A stretch of 18,950 nucleotides of DNA, taken from positions 1-18,950 of the forward strand of contig NZ_JAQIBB010000077.1 in the NCBI RefSeq assembly GCF_027920745.1, in the 5' to 3' direction. The position numbers and the translations under genes were made by a program. Positions 1 to 8,410 of the stretch are shown one piece after another. Positions within the stretch are counted from its first letter, which is position 1; the number at the start of each line of letters is the position of its first letter. The DNA is from Gallibacterium faecale (GTDB taxonomy: Bacteria > Pseudomonadota > Gammaproteobacteria > Enterobacterales > Pasteurellaceae). The notes beneath the pieces were generated by a model. The model had not been told where the DNA came from and did not search any database. It saw only the letters and a list, made by a program, of their open reading frames with translations.

Positions 1-29
1 CTGACACAGAGGCTTTTTCAGGTTATAAT

Positions 30-458
30 TTATTCTTCGTCTTTTAATGGTACAACTAACATATCAACGTCAATATTATTCATGACTTGACGAGTTGAAG
101 ACATTAATTTACTCCAAAAGTCTTGGTGATGACCGACAACAAGAATATCGACATCATATTTATCTACGGCGTCTGCTAATACTGTACCAAGATCGCCATT
201 GCCGCAAAGGGTTTCTGTTACTGGATAGCCAGCTTGTTTTGCGAGTTCAACGAGCGCATCATGAGTTTCATCTGAAATACGATCTTGCATAGAAGACATA
301 TTTACATCGATTAACCCAGTATAGAGGTCGGAGAAATTAACATCGACATGAATAATGGATAGTTTAGCGCTATTGTTTTTAGCAACTTGAACTGCTTTTG
401 CTAATAAGACATTACTTTCTTCTGAAAGGTCTACTGCGACAAGAACATGCTTATACAT
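30..458 (-). CDS. uspA: Universal stress protein A (non-ATP-binding class)
   Basis: A 142-residue single-domain Usp protein, the usual length for UspA. The N-terminus MYKHVLVAVDLSEES is the beta1 strand and Asp loop of the family, and the middle segment (IIHVDVNFSDLYTGLIDVN) is typical of Haemophilus-type UspA. The nucleotide loop G-x2-G-x9-G-S/T is not present: after VVGHHQDFWSKLMSST the second and third glycines are missing. That places it with UspA proteins that dimerise but do not bind ATP. It is cytoplasmic and known in the family to be induced by stasis and oxidative or other stress; the exact biochemical role is unresolved. The ATG is supported by a GGAGG Shine-Dalgarno at 466-470. The last 29 bases of the window edge downstream look like the start of a terminator hairpin cut by the border. 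Confidence 0.93.
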   Translation of the reverse strand: MYKHVLVAVDLSEESNVLLAKAVQVAKNNSAKLSIIHVDVNFSDLYTGLIDVNMSSMQDRISDETHDALVELAKQAGYPVTETLCGNGDLGTVLADAVDKYDVDILVVGHHQDFWSKLMSSTRQVMNNIDVDMLVVPLKDEE

Positions 459-590
459 AATGATTCCTCCATTTATAATCAGCTAATCGAATAAGCTTGG
501 TATTATACTAACACTAAATAGCAGTAAAAAATTTGCGGTCGATCACGCTATGCAAAACAAATCCAAATTAATTCTAAAATGGAGTAAACA
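459..590. promoter_or_regulatory. Divergent uspA / mazG promoter region
   Basis: This 132-bp spacer separates the divergent uspA and mazG genes. A perfect TATAAT reads on the minus strand (502-507) with a T-rich -35-like stretch about 17 bp upstream, suitable for uspA. TATTAT at 501-506 on the plus strand could serve mazG, so the two promoters may overlap. The 3' end carries the mazG Shine-Dalgarno GGAG. Promoter calls are by eye only. Confidence 0.35.
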
Positions 591-1394
591 ATGGGAATGA
601 AATTAGAAAAATTTGCAGAGGTTATCGCTCAATTACGCGATCCTCAAACCGGTTGCCCTTGGGATTTAGAACAAAACTACCAAACTATGCCACCACATAT
701 CTTAGAAGAAGCTTATGAAGTGGTTGAAGCAATTAACCAAGATGATCGCCAAGAACTAAAAGAAGAACTCGGCGATTTACTGATGCAAGTTGTCTTTCTA
801 AGTCAATTAGCAACTGAAGAAGGTGCTTTTACATTAGATGATGTCATTCAAGGCATTACCGATAAAATTATTCGTCGCCATCCACACGTATTTGGCGAAG
901 TTCATGCTAATACCAGTGAAGAAGTATTAAAGAATTGGGAAAATATTAAACAACAAGAACGCCATGATAAACAACAATTCTCAATTCTTGATAATGTGCC
1001 TTCTGCATTACCTTCTTTATTACGCGCTGCAAAATTGCAAAAACGTTGTGCCAAAGTCGGCTTTGATTGGTCAGAAACAGAATTAACGCTACAAAAAGTT
1101 GAAGAAGAATTACAAGAAGTTCGCGAGGAACTACAAAAAACACAACAAAATCAATCTGCGATTGAAGAAGAAATTGGCGATCTGCTTTTTGCCACAGTGA
1201 ATGTTGCTCGACATTTACACGTTAATCCAGAAGAAGCTTTACGCAAAGCGAATCTAAAATTTGAACGCCGCTTCCGTCAGGTGGAGCAAACAATTGTCCT
1301 CTCGGGGCGTGATTTAGAAGAAGTTACGCTCACAGAAATGGACTTACTTTGGGATCAAGTTAAACAACAAGAAAAACAAAAACAAGGAGAATAA
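591..1394 (+). CDS. mazG: MazG nucleoside triphosphate pyrophosphohydrolase
   Basis: This 267-residue protein has the two-domain MazG layout of E. coli-type enzymes (about 263 residues). It hydrolyses (d)NTPs to NMP and pyrophosphate, and in E. coli it lowers ppGpp effects and cleans non-canonical nucleotides. The first MazG domain starts after GCPWDLEQNY (residues 21-30) and carries the metal-binding EExxE helix (EEAYE, 39-43) and the EELGD partner motif (about 58-62). The second domain repeats this with EEELQEVREE and EEEIGDLLF near residues 165-210. The start is ATG 591, six bases after GGAG; an in-frame ATG two codons later is possible. The ABC exporter gene follows after 9 bp, so the two are likely co-transcribed. 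No chromosomal mazEF toxin pair is beside it. Confidence 0.93.
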   Translation: MGMKLEKFAEVIAQLRDPQTGCPWDLEQNYQTMPPHILEEAYEVVEAINQDDRQELKEELGDLLMQVVFLSQLATEEGAFTLDDVIQGITDKIIRRHPHVFGEVHANTSEEVLKNWENIKQQERHDKQQFSILDNVPSALPSLLRAAKLQKRCAKVGFDWSETELTLQKVEEELQEVREELQKTQQNQSAIEEEIGDLLFATVNVARHLHVNPEEALRKANLKFERRFRQVEQTIVLSGRDLEEVTLTEMDLLWDQVKQQEKQKQGE

Positions 1395-1403
1395 CAATTA
1401 TCT

Positions 1404-3242
1404 ATGTTTAACCGTATTTATTCATGGTTTGAGAATCGTATTAATCCTTATCCAGATGAAATGCCAAACATACCACGTCATGGTTTGATCAAATTTATTT
1501 GGTCTTGTATGGACGGTATGCGAGGTTGGATCTTACTACTTACCATTATGGTAGTTGGAATTGGGGTAATGGAAGCCGTGTTATTCCAATTTATGGGAAT
1601 ATTGGTGGATTGGTTATCACAATATTCGCCACAACAATTATGGCAAGAAAAAAATCTGCAACTTCTTGCCATGGCTGGCGTATTACTATTTAGTATTCTC
1701 TGGTCATTTATTGCTGCCAATGTCCATTTACAGACTTTGCAAGGTGTTTTCCCAATGCGTTTACGCTGGAACTTTCACCGTCTAATGTTAGGACAAAGCT
1801 TAAGTTTCTACCAAGATGAATTTGCTGGACGTGTTTCTGCAAAAGTGATGCAAACTGCACTCGCTGTGCGCGATACCGTACTCGCTATTGCTGATGTAAT
1901 GACTTATGTTACCGTCTATTTTATTACATCTGGTGCAGTATTAATGACCTTAGATGGCTGGTTTGTCATTCCATTTCTCATTTGGTTAGCAGTATTTGCG
2001 ATCATTCTAAAAATCTTTATCCCAAAATTAGCTTATACCGCTGAACATCAAGCCGATGCACGTTCTCTGATGACAGGACGAGTAACTGATGCCTATGCTA
2101 ACATTACTACGGTAAAACTGTTCTCACATGGTTTGCGTGAAGCCAGTTATGCCAAACGTTCAATGCAAGAATTTATGGTAACAGTTCACGCACAAATGCG
2201 GTTAGCTACATCATTAGAAACCCTCACTTATTTTACTAATATTCTTTTAACATTAAGCACCGCATTATTGGGGTTATGGTTATGGAGTCATGGTAAAGCA
2301 GGTGTAGGCGCGATTGCTACCGCTATTGCGATGGCATTACGTGTCAATAATCTCTCTCGCTGGATTATGTGGGAAGCCGCTCGCTTATTTGAAAATATTG
2401 GTACAGTGAATGATGGTATGCATACCTTATCAAAACCACATACAATCGTTGATAAAACTAACGCCAGCAATCTCACCGTTACCCAAGGTGAAATCAAATT
2501 CGATCAAGTTAGTTTTGCCTATGAAGCAGATAAACCACTTCTTACTAATTTCAATTTAACGATTAAACCAGGTGAGAAAGTGGGTTTAATTGGGCGTTCA
2601 GGTGCAGGTAAATCTACCATCGTTAATTTACTACTCCGCTTTTATGAAGCTAATCAAGGTAATATTACGATTGATGGACAAAATATTTGTGATGTTCGCC
2701 AAGAAAGTTTACGCAGCCAAATTGGCTTAGTCACCCAAGATACTTCTTTATTACATCGTTCTGTTCGTGACAATATTATCTATGGTCGTCCAGACGCAAC
2801 TGAAGCTGAAATGATCTCTGCTGCTGAGCGTGCTGAAGCGGCAGGCTTTATTCCAACATTAAGTGATGCTCAAGGTCGTCATGGTTATGATGCACACGTT
2901 GGTGAACGTGGGGTAAAACTTTCTGGTGGTCAGCGTCAGCGTATTGCGATTGCTCGAGTTATGCTCAAGGATGCGCCAATCTTATTATTAGATGAAGCAA
3001 CTAGTGCATTAGATTCTGAAGTGGAAGCAGCAATCCAAGAAAGCCTCGATAAGATGATGGAAAACAAAACTGTGATTGCGATTGCTCATCGCTTATCGAC
3101 TATTGCCGCAATGGATCGCTTGATTGTGTTAGATCAAGGACAAATTGTTGAACAAGGAACACATACAGAATTGCTCGAGAAAAATGGACTGTATGCCAAA
3201 TTATGGAAACACCAAAGTGGTGGTTTCTTAAGTGAAAACTAG
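1404..3242 (+). CDS. ABC exporter half-transporter, MsbA/MdlB-like (fused permease-ATPase)
   Basis: This 612-residue protein has an N-terminal type-1 exporter membrane domain (about residues 40-320, six helices) and a C-terminal nucleotide-binding domain. Visible motifs are Walker A GRSGAGKST (397-405), the Q-loop after VTQD, signature LSGGQ (506-510), Walker B ILLLDE (526-531) and switch His562. Such half-transporters act as homo- or heterodimers in the inner membrane and export lipids, drugs or peptides; the substrate is not readable here. It differs from MsbA in having a longer cytosolic N-terminus (about 40 residues). It sits 9 bp after mazG; the nearest GGAG (1386-1389) lies inside the mazG end, 14 bases from the ATG, so translation may be coupled or weak. 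No partner half-transporter gene is adjacent. Confidence 0.88.
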   Translation: MFNRIYSWFENRINPYPDEMPNIPRHGLIKFIWSCMDGMRGWILLLTIMVVGIGVMEAVLFQFMGILVDWLSQYSPQQLWQEKNLQLLAMAGVLLFSILWSFIAANVHLQTLQGVFPMRLRWNFHRLMLGQSLSFYQDEFAGRVSAKVMQTALAVRDTVLAIADVMTYVTVYFITSGAVLMTLDGWFVIPFLIWLAVFAIILKIFIPKLAYTAEHQADARSLMTGRVTDAYANITTVKLFSHGLREASYAKRSMQEFMVTVHAQMRLATSLETLTYFTNILLTLSTALLGLWLWSHGKAGVGAIATAIAMALRVNNLSRWIMWEAARLFENIGTVNDGMHTLSKPHTIVDKTNASNLTVTQGEIKFDQVSFAYEADKPLLTNFNLTIKPGEKVGLIGRSGAGKSTIVNLLLRFYEANQGNITIDGQNICDVRQESLRSQIGLVTQDTSLLHRSVRDNIIYGRPDATEAEMISAAERAEAAGFIPTLSDAQGRHGYDAHVGERGVKLSGGQRQRIAIARVMLKDAPILLLDEATSALDSEVEAAIQESLDKMMENKTVIAIAHRLSTIAAMDRLIVLDQGQIVEQGTHTELLEKNGLYAKLWKHQSGGFLSEN

Positions 3243-3249
3243 CTAAAAA

Positions 3250-3282
3250 AACAGCACCTTAATAAAATTTTAAGGTGCTGTT
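3250..3282. terminator. Bidirectional terminator between ABC exporter and eptA
   Basis: A perfect 13-bp stem (3250-3262 with 3270-3282, core CAGCACCTTAA/TTAAGGTGCTG) encloses a 7-base loop. Reading leftward it is followed by six T residues, a classical intrinsic terminator for eptA. Reading rightward the tail is only moderately T-rich. Its position between two convergent genes fits shared use. Confidence 0.85.
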
Positions 3283-3302
3283 ATCCTTTCTAATCCTCAA
3301 TC

Positions 3303-4925
3303 CTACTTCTTGCACTGAGCAATAATATCAAGATTTTTCTGATAGACTGATGTACTTGGATTCATATCCATTAAACCAAATAACGTACTGTATAAATTAT
3401 CTTGAGAATAAGATTTTTCTGCTGCATTTTTTCTTAAACAGTCAAAATCAATATGTTCATTCTCTCTAAAACGTTCTGAGAACCACATAATCATTGGCAC
3501 ATGCGTTTGCTGATCTGGTGCAATCGCATACGGTGTTCCATGCAAATACACGCCATTTTCACCTAAAGATTCCCCATGATCTGAAAGATAATAAACCGCA
3601 GCTTCTAATTCAGGATGCGCATCAACCTTCTGAATTACCTTATCTAAGAATTGATCAATATAGAGAATACCATTGTTATAAGTATTCACTAATTGCTCAT
3701 TTGTACATTTCTGAATTTCATTCGTATCACACGTTGGAGTAAAACGACGATATTCTGGTGTATAACGTTCATAATAAGTTGGTCCATGGCTACCAATCGT
3801 ATGCAATACAAGCACTGTATCTTTCTTCATATTACGAATAACCTCATCAACGTGTTGCAACAACACATTATCTAAGCATTCTCCATCTTTACAGTAATTA
3901 GGATCATTTAATGCCGTAATATCTTTACTTTGCACACGATCACAAACACCTTTGCAACCACTATCATTATCTAACCAGATCACATCCACGCCAGCACGTT
4001 GTAGCACATCGAGAATATTATCTTGGTGGGAAGCCTTAACAGAATCATAATGCTCTCTTCCCATTCCTGAAAACATACAAGGCACAGAAACTGCCGTAGC
4101 CGTTCCACAACTCGTCACATTTTTAAAATTAATAACTTGATCGCCCCGTGCTGCTAATAATGGCGTTGTTTGTGGTTGATAACCATTTAATCCCCAATTT
4201 TGAGCGCGTGTTGTTTCACCCACAACAAGAACGGTTAAATGACGATAATCATCTGGCTTCTCTTGTGCAGCATCTAAGCCTAACTGTGTGTATGGCATAT
4301 TTGCCTGACGAATTCGCTTGATTTCATTCACACTCGCACTAATAAAATTAGATGGCACAATTAAAGCAGGCACACTCTTATTATTTCGGACGAATCCTGC
4401 ATAATCTTGATAAAAGCCTTTTGCAATGCCTAAAATCACCACAGCAGATAGCACAATCATCCCTACCCGATAGGCAAGCTCTTTATACCAACGATGATAA
4501 TTTATTTTAACCAATAGATAGAGAATCGCCGGCAATACACCAAAACCAAGAATCCAAAGTAAATAAGGCAAAGTAACGGTTCGTGATGTTTCTGCAAAAT
4601 TGGTTTGTAATACATTTTCCAACATATCTGTCGTGAAATAGACATCAAGAAAAATTTCACTATAACCAATCGCTGCACTAATAATCAGTAAAGCAGGAAT
4701 TATCAGTTTATGTAAAACCGGTAAGGCTAAAAGTTGGAAAGCCGCATTTAACACAAAAAAGACGAAAAACGGGACAGTCAATAAAAAATAATCTTCTGCT
4801 GCCCCTGTAAAAGGATAAATTGTCAACACTTTTGCATAGAATGCGTAATTTAGAATTAATGTGAAATAAAGGGACACTAAAGCAATCAACGTCGTTGATC
4901 GTAAAGAAAATGTTCCTATTCGCAT
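3303..4925 (-). CDS. eptA: Lipid A phosphoethanolamine transferase (EptA family)
   Basis: This 540-residue inner-membrane enzyme transfers phosphoethanolamine from phosphatidylethanolamine to lipid A or LPS core on the periplasmic face, which in the family lowers negative charge and polymyxin binding. The N-terminal ~170 residues hold five hydrophobic segments; the remainder is the periplasmic alkaline-phosphatase-like sulfatase fold. Catalytic residues are in place relative to Neisseria EptA with a constant offset: Glu237 (VVGETTR), nucleophile Thr277 (SCGTATAVS), and Asp449-His450 (SDHGES). Several paired cysteines in the periplasmic domain fit the family's disulfides. It is a lone cistron between two hairpin terminators. 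A two-component regulator such as PmrAB is not next to it. Specificity for lipid A rather than an LPS heptose cannot be proved from sequence. Confidence 0.9.
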   Translation of the reverse strand: MRIGTFSLRSTTLIALVSLYFTLILNYAFYAKVLTIYPFTGAAEDYFLLTVPFFVFFVLNAAFQLLALPVLHKLIIPALLIISAAIGYSEIFLDVYFTTDMLENVLQTNFAETSRTVTLPYLLWILGFGVLPAILYLLVKINYHRWYKELAYRVGMIVLSAVVILGIAKGFYQDYAGFVRNNKSVPALIVPSNFISASVNEIKRIRQANMPYTQLGLDAAQEKPDDYRHLTVLVVGETTRAQNWGLNGYQPQTTPLLAARGDQVINFKNVTSCGTATAVSVPCMFSGMGREHYDSVKASHQDNILDVLQRAGVDVIWLDNDSGCKGVCDRVQSKDITALNDPNYCKDGECLDNVLLQHVDEVIRNMKKDTVLVLHTIGSHGPTYYERYTPEYRRFTPTCDTNEIQKCTNEQLVNTYNNGILYIDQFLDKVIQKVDAHPELEAAVYYLSDHGESLGENGVYLHGTPYAIAPDQQTHVPMIMWFSERFRENEHIDFDCLRKNAAEKSYSQDNLYSTLFGLMDMNPSTSVYQKNLDIIAQCKK

Positions 4926-5036
4926 AAGTTCAATAAACCCCGTAGTATTAGATAATGAAAGTAAAGAGCTGGTTTGACAGGATTGTGAGTAAAAAGTTCT
5001 TAATATTCAAGATAATTACCTCTAAATTATTAATAA

Positions 5037-5073
5037 AAAACCTGCATCAAGATTCTATCTCTCCGCAGGTTTT
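5037..5073 (-). terminator. Terminator of the symporter-sulfatase operon
   Basis: The stem AAAACCTGC (5037-5045) pairs with GCAGGTTTT (5065-5073) around a 19-base loop. On the minus strand it is followed by a T-rich run. It lies 18 bp beyond the sulfatase stop codon, so it ends leftward transcription before eptA. The remainder of the gap to 4926 should hold the eptA promoter, but no convincing box was recognised. Confidence 0.7.
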
Positions 5074-5091
5074 GCTTAATAAAATGAAACG

Positions 5092-6540
5092 TTATAGTTC
5101 ATTAATAATACGATATACCCAATTTTCTAATGGATCGTTAATTTTTTGCATCTCAATACGCATCTCTTCTAACATCTCTTTCTTCACTGCGGTATAACGC
5201 TCATCATAAAAGAGATTTTCCATTTCTTCTGGATCTTTGACAACATCATAAAGTTCACATACATCGCTCGCATTAAAAACTAGCTTATAATCTTTTCGCC
5301 GCCACATTCGTTGTTCAAAATAAACAAAATGCCCTGCTAATTGTGCTAATAACCCTTTACGATTATTGTTTTTATGCTGACGTGTTATTGGTAATAAGCT
5401 TTCTCCTTCAAATTCAGCCGGTATTGGCTGTTTAACCACATCATAGACAGTTGAAGTTAAATCATGCAGATATACCAGATTATCATCTCGTTGATTTACT
5501 CGCGTGGACAACGGATCCTTAATTATTAGAGGGATATTGTAAGTGCTATCAAACATAAACTCCCCTTTCTCAATCATCCGATGATGTCCCATTGCATCAC
5601 CATGGTCAGCCGTTATCACAATAAAGGTTTCATCATATAACCCTTTTTCTGTTAAGAATTTAAATAACTCCCCTATCGCGTCATCAATCAATGTAATATA
5701 GCCCCAGAATTTTGTAATAACCTCTTTCCAGTGTTCCTCACTCGCTTCCCACATTCCCCACATTTTAGAAATAGTTCTATAATGTCCTGGCTTTCCTTCA
5801 AGCGGTTTAAAGAAACTTTTATCCAATACTACATCTTTTGGATCGTACATAGAATAATAAGGTTCAGGCACAATACAGGGGGTATGTGGTCCCCAGAAAT
5901 TTATCCAGGTAAAAAACGGTTTCCCTTCATCCAGAGATTCTTGGATAAACCGCTTAGATTCATCAATAATAAAGTAAGGAATGGTTTGCTCTTTGTTACC
6001 TGACAATAATCCACATAATTCTTGAACTCGCAAATGAAGATTATCACCAAAATAAGCTCGGCTAACTTCTGGAATATCAAATCCTTTTTCTATCAACCAT
6101 TCCTGATAACGGTTAGAGTGTGTCGGAGGCTGATCAAAAACAAGATTTTTATAGACTCGGCTACCTGGATATCCATACCCATCAAAATTATGGCCTTTGA
6201 TACCATAATCTGCTGGCACTGATTTTGTACCTACATGCCATTTTCCCGCAACATAACTATTATATCCCTCAAGATTAGTAATATTAGGTTGTTTAACATC
6301 AATCTCGCCCGTTCCTCCTTTTTCACCATTTCTAATAATGCCATGAGAGGATGGCATTAATCCTGTGAATAAAGATGTTCTGGCTGGCCCACATACAGAT
6401 GCCGGTGTAAAAGCATTATCAAAGCAAATACCCTCTTTGGCCAATTTATCTATATTAGGCGTTTTAACTATGCTATGCCCATAAGGGCCTAGCATATCCT
6501 TTCTTACTTGATCTAATAAAATATAAATTACATTACGCAT
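5092..6540 (-). CDS. Cytoplasmic Cys-type sulfatase (YidJ-like, S1 family)
   Basis: This 482-residue arylsulfatase-fold enzyme hydrolyses sulfate esters. The activation motif is C50-G-P52-A-R54, the Cys-type C-x-P-x-R in which the cysteine is oxidised to formylglycine. N-terminal metal residues are in YILLDQ (Asp10 followed by Gln rather than the second Asp), and the distal metal site is TADHGDAMGHH. There is no signal peptide: the protein starts directly with the first beta strand MRNVIYILLDQ, so it should act in the cytoplasm. ATG 6540 is preferred over an upstream in-frame TTG because AAGG lies about 7 bases upstream, and it overlaps the symporter stop by 8 bp, suggesting translational coupling. 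The anSME at 8411-9610 would activate it. It resembles E. coli YidJ, whose neighbour YidK resembles the adjacent symporter. Substrate is unknown; a sulfated monosaccharide is inferred. Confidence 0.87.
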   Translation of the reverse strand: MRNVIYILLDQVRKDMLGPYGHSIVKTPNIDKLAKEGICFDNAFTPASVCGPARTSLFTGLMPSSHGIIRNGEKGGTGEIDVKQPNITNLEGYNSYVAGKWHVGTKSVPADYGIKGHNFDGYGYPGSRVYKNLVFDQPPTHSNRYQEWLIEKGFDIPEVSRAYFGDNLHLRVQELCGLLSGNKEQTIPYFIIDESKRFIQESLDEGKPFFTWINFWGPHTPCIVPEPYYSMYDPKDVVLDKSFFKPLEGKPGHYRTISKMWGMWEASEEHWKEVITKFWGYITLIDDAIGELFKFLTEKGLYDETFIVITADHGDAMGHHRMIEKGEFMFDSTYNIPLIIKDPLSTRVNQRDDNLVYLHDLTSTVYDVVKQPIPAEFEGESLLPITRQHKNNNRKGLLAQLAGHFVYFEQRMWRRKDYKLVFNASDVCELYDVVKDPEEMENLFYDERYTAVKKEMLEEMRIEMQKINDPLENWVYRIINEL

Positions 6541-8227
6541 ATTTAGCCTTTTGTTTATTTTTTCCAATTACCATAAGCAAGATAACCTGAAGAATCAAAT
6601 ATCCTCCAATAATCCATAACGGTTTGCCCTCCATAGAAGCTAATCCAATTGGAGATAACAATGCATACAGAGTAATCAATCCTAAAATCAGTGATGCAAC
6701 TGTGACATTAACATACTCCCAATTACTAAGGTCAACATTACTTTTATTCTCTGTATTATCTTGATAAGGTGTTTCTCTTCTTAAGAATGTGCCTAAAATT
6801 AACATTACTAAAACATCAAAGACAAACAGTGCAGCCATCACATAAACAAAGTTAATTTTCACATTAAATACCCATACGATTAAGAAATATAAAACGACAT
6901 GAAGAAGTAATGCGATACGTGCAGCTAATCCAGAAACAGTTTTATTAAATAGTCCCACAGCAAATAAAGCCACAATAGGAATATTCACAAAGCCAGCAAA
7001 ACGTTTAGTAATCAGGAAAATCCCATCTGTACCAAACATTAATAATGGTCCAATAATAATGGTGATAATTGCCATAAATGCGGAAACTTTTTTCGCATAG
7101 GTAATCAACTCTGAATCACTAAATGTTTTTTTGCTAATTGAAGGCAATAAATCTTTACAATAAATTGTTGCTGCTGAATTTAAGAATGAATTAAATGTAC
7201 TTAAAATAGCGCCGAATAATGCTGCGACAAAGAAACCTTGTAATACAGTTGGTAAGACTCGATTAACTAATTCTGGATAAGATAAATCAATTGGATTCAA
7301 ACCTTCGCCAATAATATGGAAACTAAGCAATCCAGGTAAATTTAAAATTATTGGTAAAAGTAACAAAAATAACGCAGCAATTAAGATTCCTTTTTGACCT
7401 GCTTTTAGATCTTTAGCACCTAAAGCACGCTGTACAATCGCTTGATTTGTTGTCCAATAGAAGAAATGCACTAACATAATACCAGTAAAAATTGTCGGCC
7501 AAGGTACAGCATCTGTCGCGCTACCTATTGCATTAAACTTCTCTACATGGGTTGTACCAATAATATGTAACCCTTCCATAAAGCTGCCTTTCCCTAAATA
7601 AATCAAACCAAAAATAGGGACTAAAATAGCACCAATAACAAGAATAACTGCATTCACAGTATCTGATACTGCAACAGCTTTTAATCCACCAAAGATAGCA
7701 TAAGCAGCCCCCACAATACCAATCGCAATAATGGTATAAACAATAGATTCACCATAACTAATACCAAAAGCAACCTCTAAATTGAAAATTTTATTAAATG
7801 CTATTGCGCCTGTATAAAGTGCCGTAGGGATCACAATAAAAAGATAAAACACTAAGAAAAGCCCAGACATAATCAAACGAGTTTGTCTATCAAAACGGTT
7901 CTCAAAAAATTCTGGGATTGTGGTGTATCCATTTCTAATATACTTAGGCAACAAATATAATGCTAAGAAACACAATGGAATTACGGTAGGTACTGTCCAT
8001 GCAATAATAGAAAAATTTCCAACATAAGAGTTAGCATTTACACCAATAATCTGTTCTGTTGACAATGAAGTTAATATCATTGAACAACCAATGACGAAAC
8101 CACCTAAGCCTCGTCCTGCAAGAAAGTAACCTTTGGATGTTGATAAATCATCATTTCTTGTTTTTAGCCACGATAGCCACGCAACACCACCAGTGACGAG
8201 TAAAAAACTCAGAATTGTTAATAGCAT
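6533..8227 (-). CDS. Sodium:solute symporter (SSS family, YidK-like), probable sulfated-sugar importer
   Basis: This 564-residue inner-membrane protein has about 13-14 hydrophobic helices, the length of SGLT-type symporters. Landmarks are GYFLAGRGLGGFVIGCS and LSTEQIIG near the N-terminus (helix 1 region), the SSS signature around FGGLKAVAVSDTVNAVIL, a YWTTNQAIVQRALGAKDL stretch, and STFNSFLNSAATIYCKDLL. These match E. coli YidK closely as I recall it. Members couple Na+ to uptake of sugars and related solutes. The gene overlaps the following sulfatase by 8 bp, so the natural reading is that it brings the sulfated substrate to the cytoplasmic sulfatase. ATG 8227 follows AGGAGG by 4 bases. The 183-bp leader carries a CRP site and a TATGAT-N4-ATCATA operator. 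Confidence 0.9.
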   Translation of the reverse strand: MLLTILSFLLVTGGVAWLSWLKTRNDDLSTSKGYFLAGRGLGGFVIGCSMILTSLSTEQIIGVNANSYVGNFSIIAWTVPTVIPLCFLALYLLPKYIRNGYTTIPEFFENRFDRQTRLIMSGLFLVFYLFIVIPTALYTGAIAFNKIFNLEVAFGISYGESIVYTIIAIGIVGAAYAIFGGLKAVAVSDTVNAVILVIGAILVPIFGLIYLGKGSFMEGLHIIGTTHVEKFNAIGSATDAVPWPTIFTGIMLVHFFYWTTNQAIVQRALGAKDLKAGQKGILIAALFLLLLPIILNLPGLLSFHIIGEGLNPIDLSYPELVNRVLPTVLQGFFVAALFGAILSTFNSFLNSAATIYCKDLLPSISKKTFSDSELITYAKKVSAFMAIITIIIGPLLMFGTDGIFLITKRFAGFVNIPIVALFAVGLFNKTVSGLAARIALLLHVVLYFLIVWVFNVKINFVYVMAALFVFDVLVMLILGTFLRRETPYQDNTENKSNVDLSNWEYVNVTVASLILGLITLYALLSPIGLASMEGKPLWIIGGYLILQVILLMVIGKNKQKAKYA

Positions 8228-8281
8228 ATTGCCTCCTGTACTGTTTCTAGATGATATTTAAGAGATGAATATCTATTAACT

Positions 8282-8287
8282 AGGATA
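8282..8287 (-). promoter_or_regulatory. -10 box of the symporter-sulfatase promoter
   Basis: TATCCT on the minus strand (4 of 6 matches to TATAAT). It was picked because it lies 30.5 bp from the operator centre at 8317.5, the distance at which an activator sits near -42. Expected transcript start is near 8275, leaving about 48 bases of leader before the symporter ATG. No clear -35 is present, as expected for an activator-dependent promoter. Confidence 0.45.
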
Positions 8288-8309
8288 AGGGGTCATGTCA
8301 TTGATTAAT

Positions 8310-8325
8310 TATGATAATAATCATA
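8310..8325. promoter_or_regulatory. Operator A, TATGAT-N4-ATCATA (FNR-like core)
   Basis: TATGAT AATA ATCATA is an inverted repeat with 6-bp arms and the TGAT-N4-ATCA core of FNR-type boxes, but with A rather than T in the outer position of each arm. The same arms occur at 10492-10507 and 10583-10598. Likely reader: the Crp/Fnr-like regulator at 11655-12212; host FNR is the alternative. Confidence 0.72.
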
Positions 8326-8332
8326 GTTGGTA

Positions 8333-8348
8333 TGTGAGAAAGATCACA
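8333..8348. promoter_or_regulatory. CRP site upstream of the symporter
   Basis: TGTGA GAAAGA TCACA is a perfect match to the CRP core TGTGA-N6-TCACA. Its centre (8340.5) is 23 bp upstream of operator A. Relative to the proposed start near 8275 it lies around -65, close to class I activation distances. It implies catabolite control of the symporter-sulfatase operon. Confidence 0.82.
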
Positions 8349-8410
8349 AATTCTAAAGATAAAGTACACATAAGTAACATATTTATTAATACTTTCTTCC
8401 ACCACTCTTA

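Noticed and set aside
525..545. TTTGCGGTC as a DNA-uptake sequence
   Set aside because: It matches only 7 of 9 bases of the Haemophilus consensus and lacks the rest of the motif.
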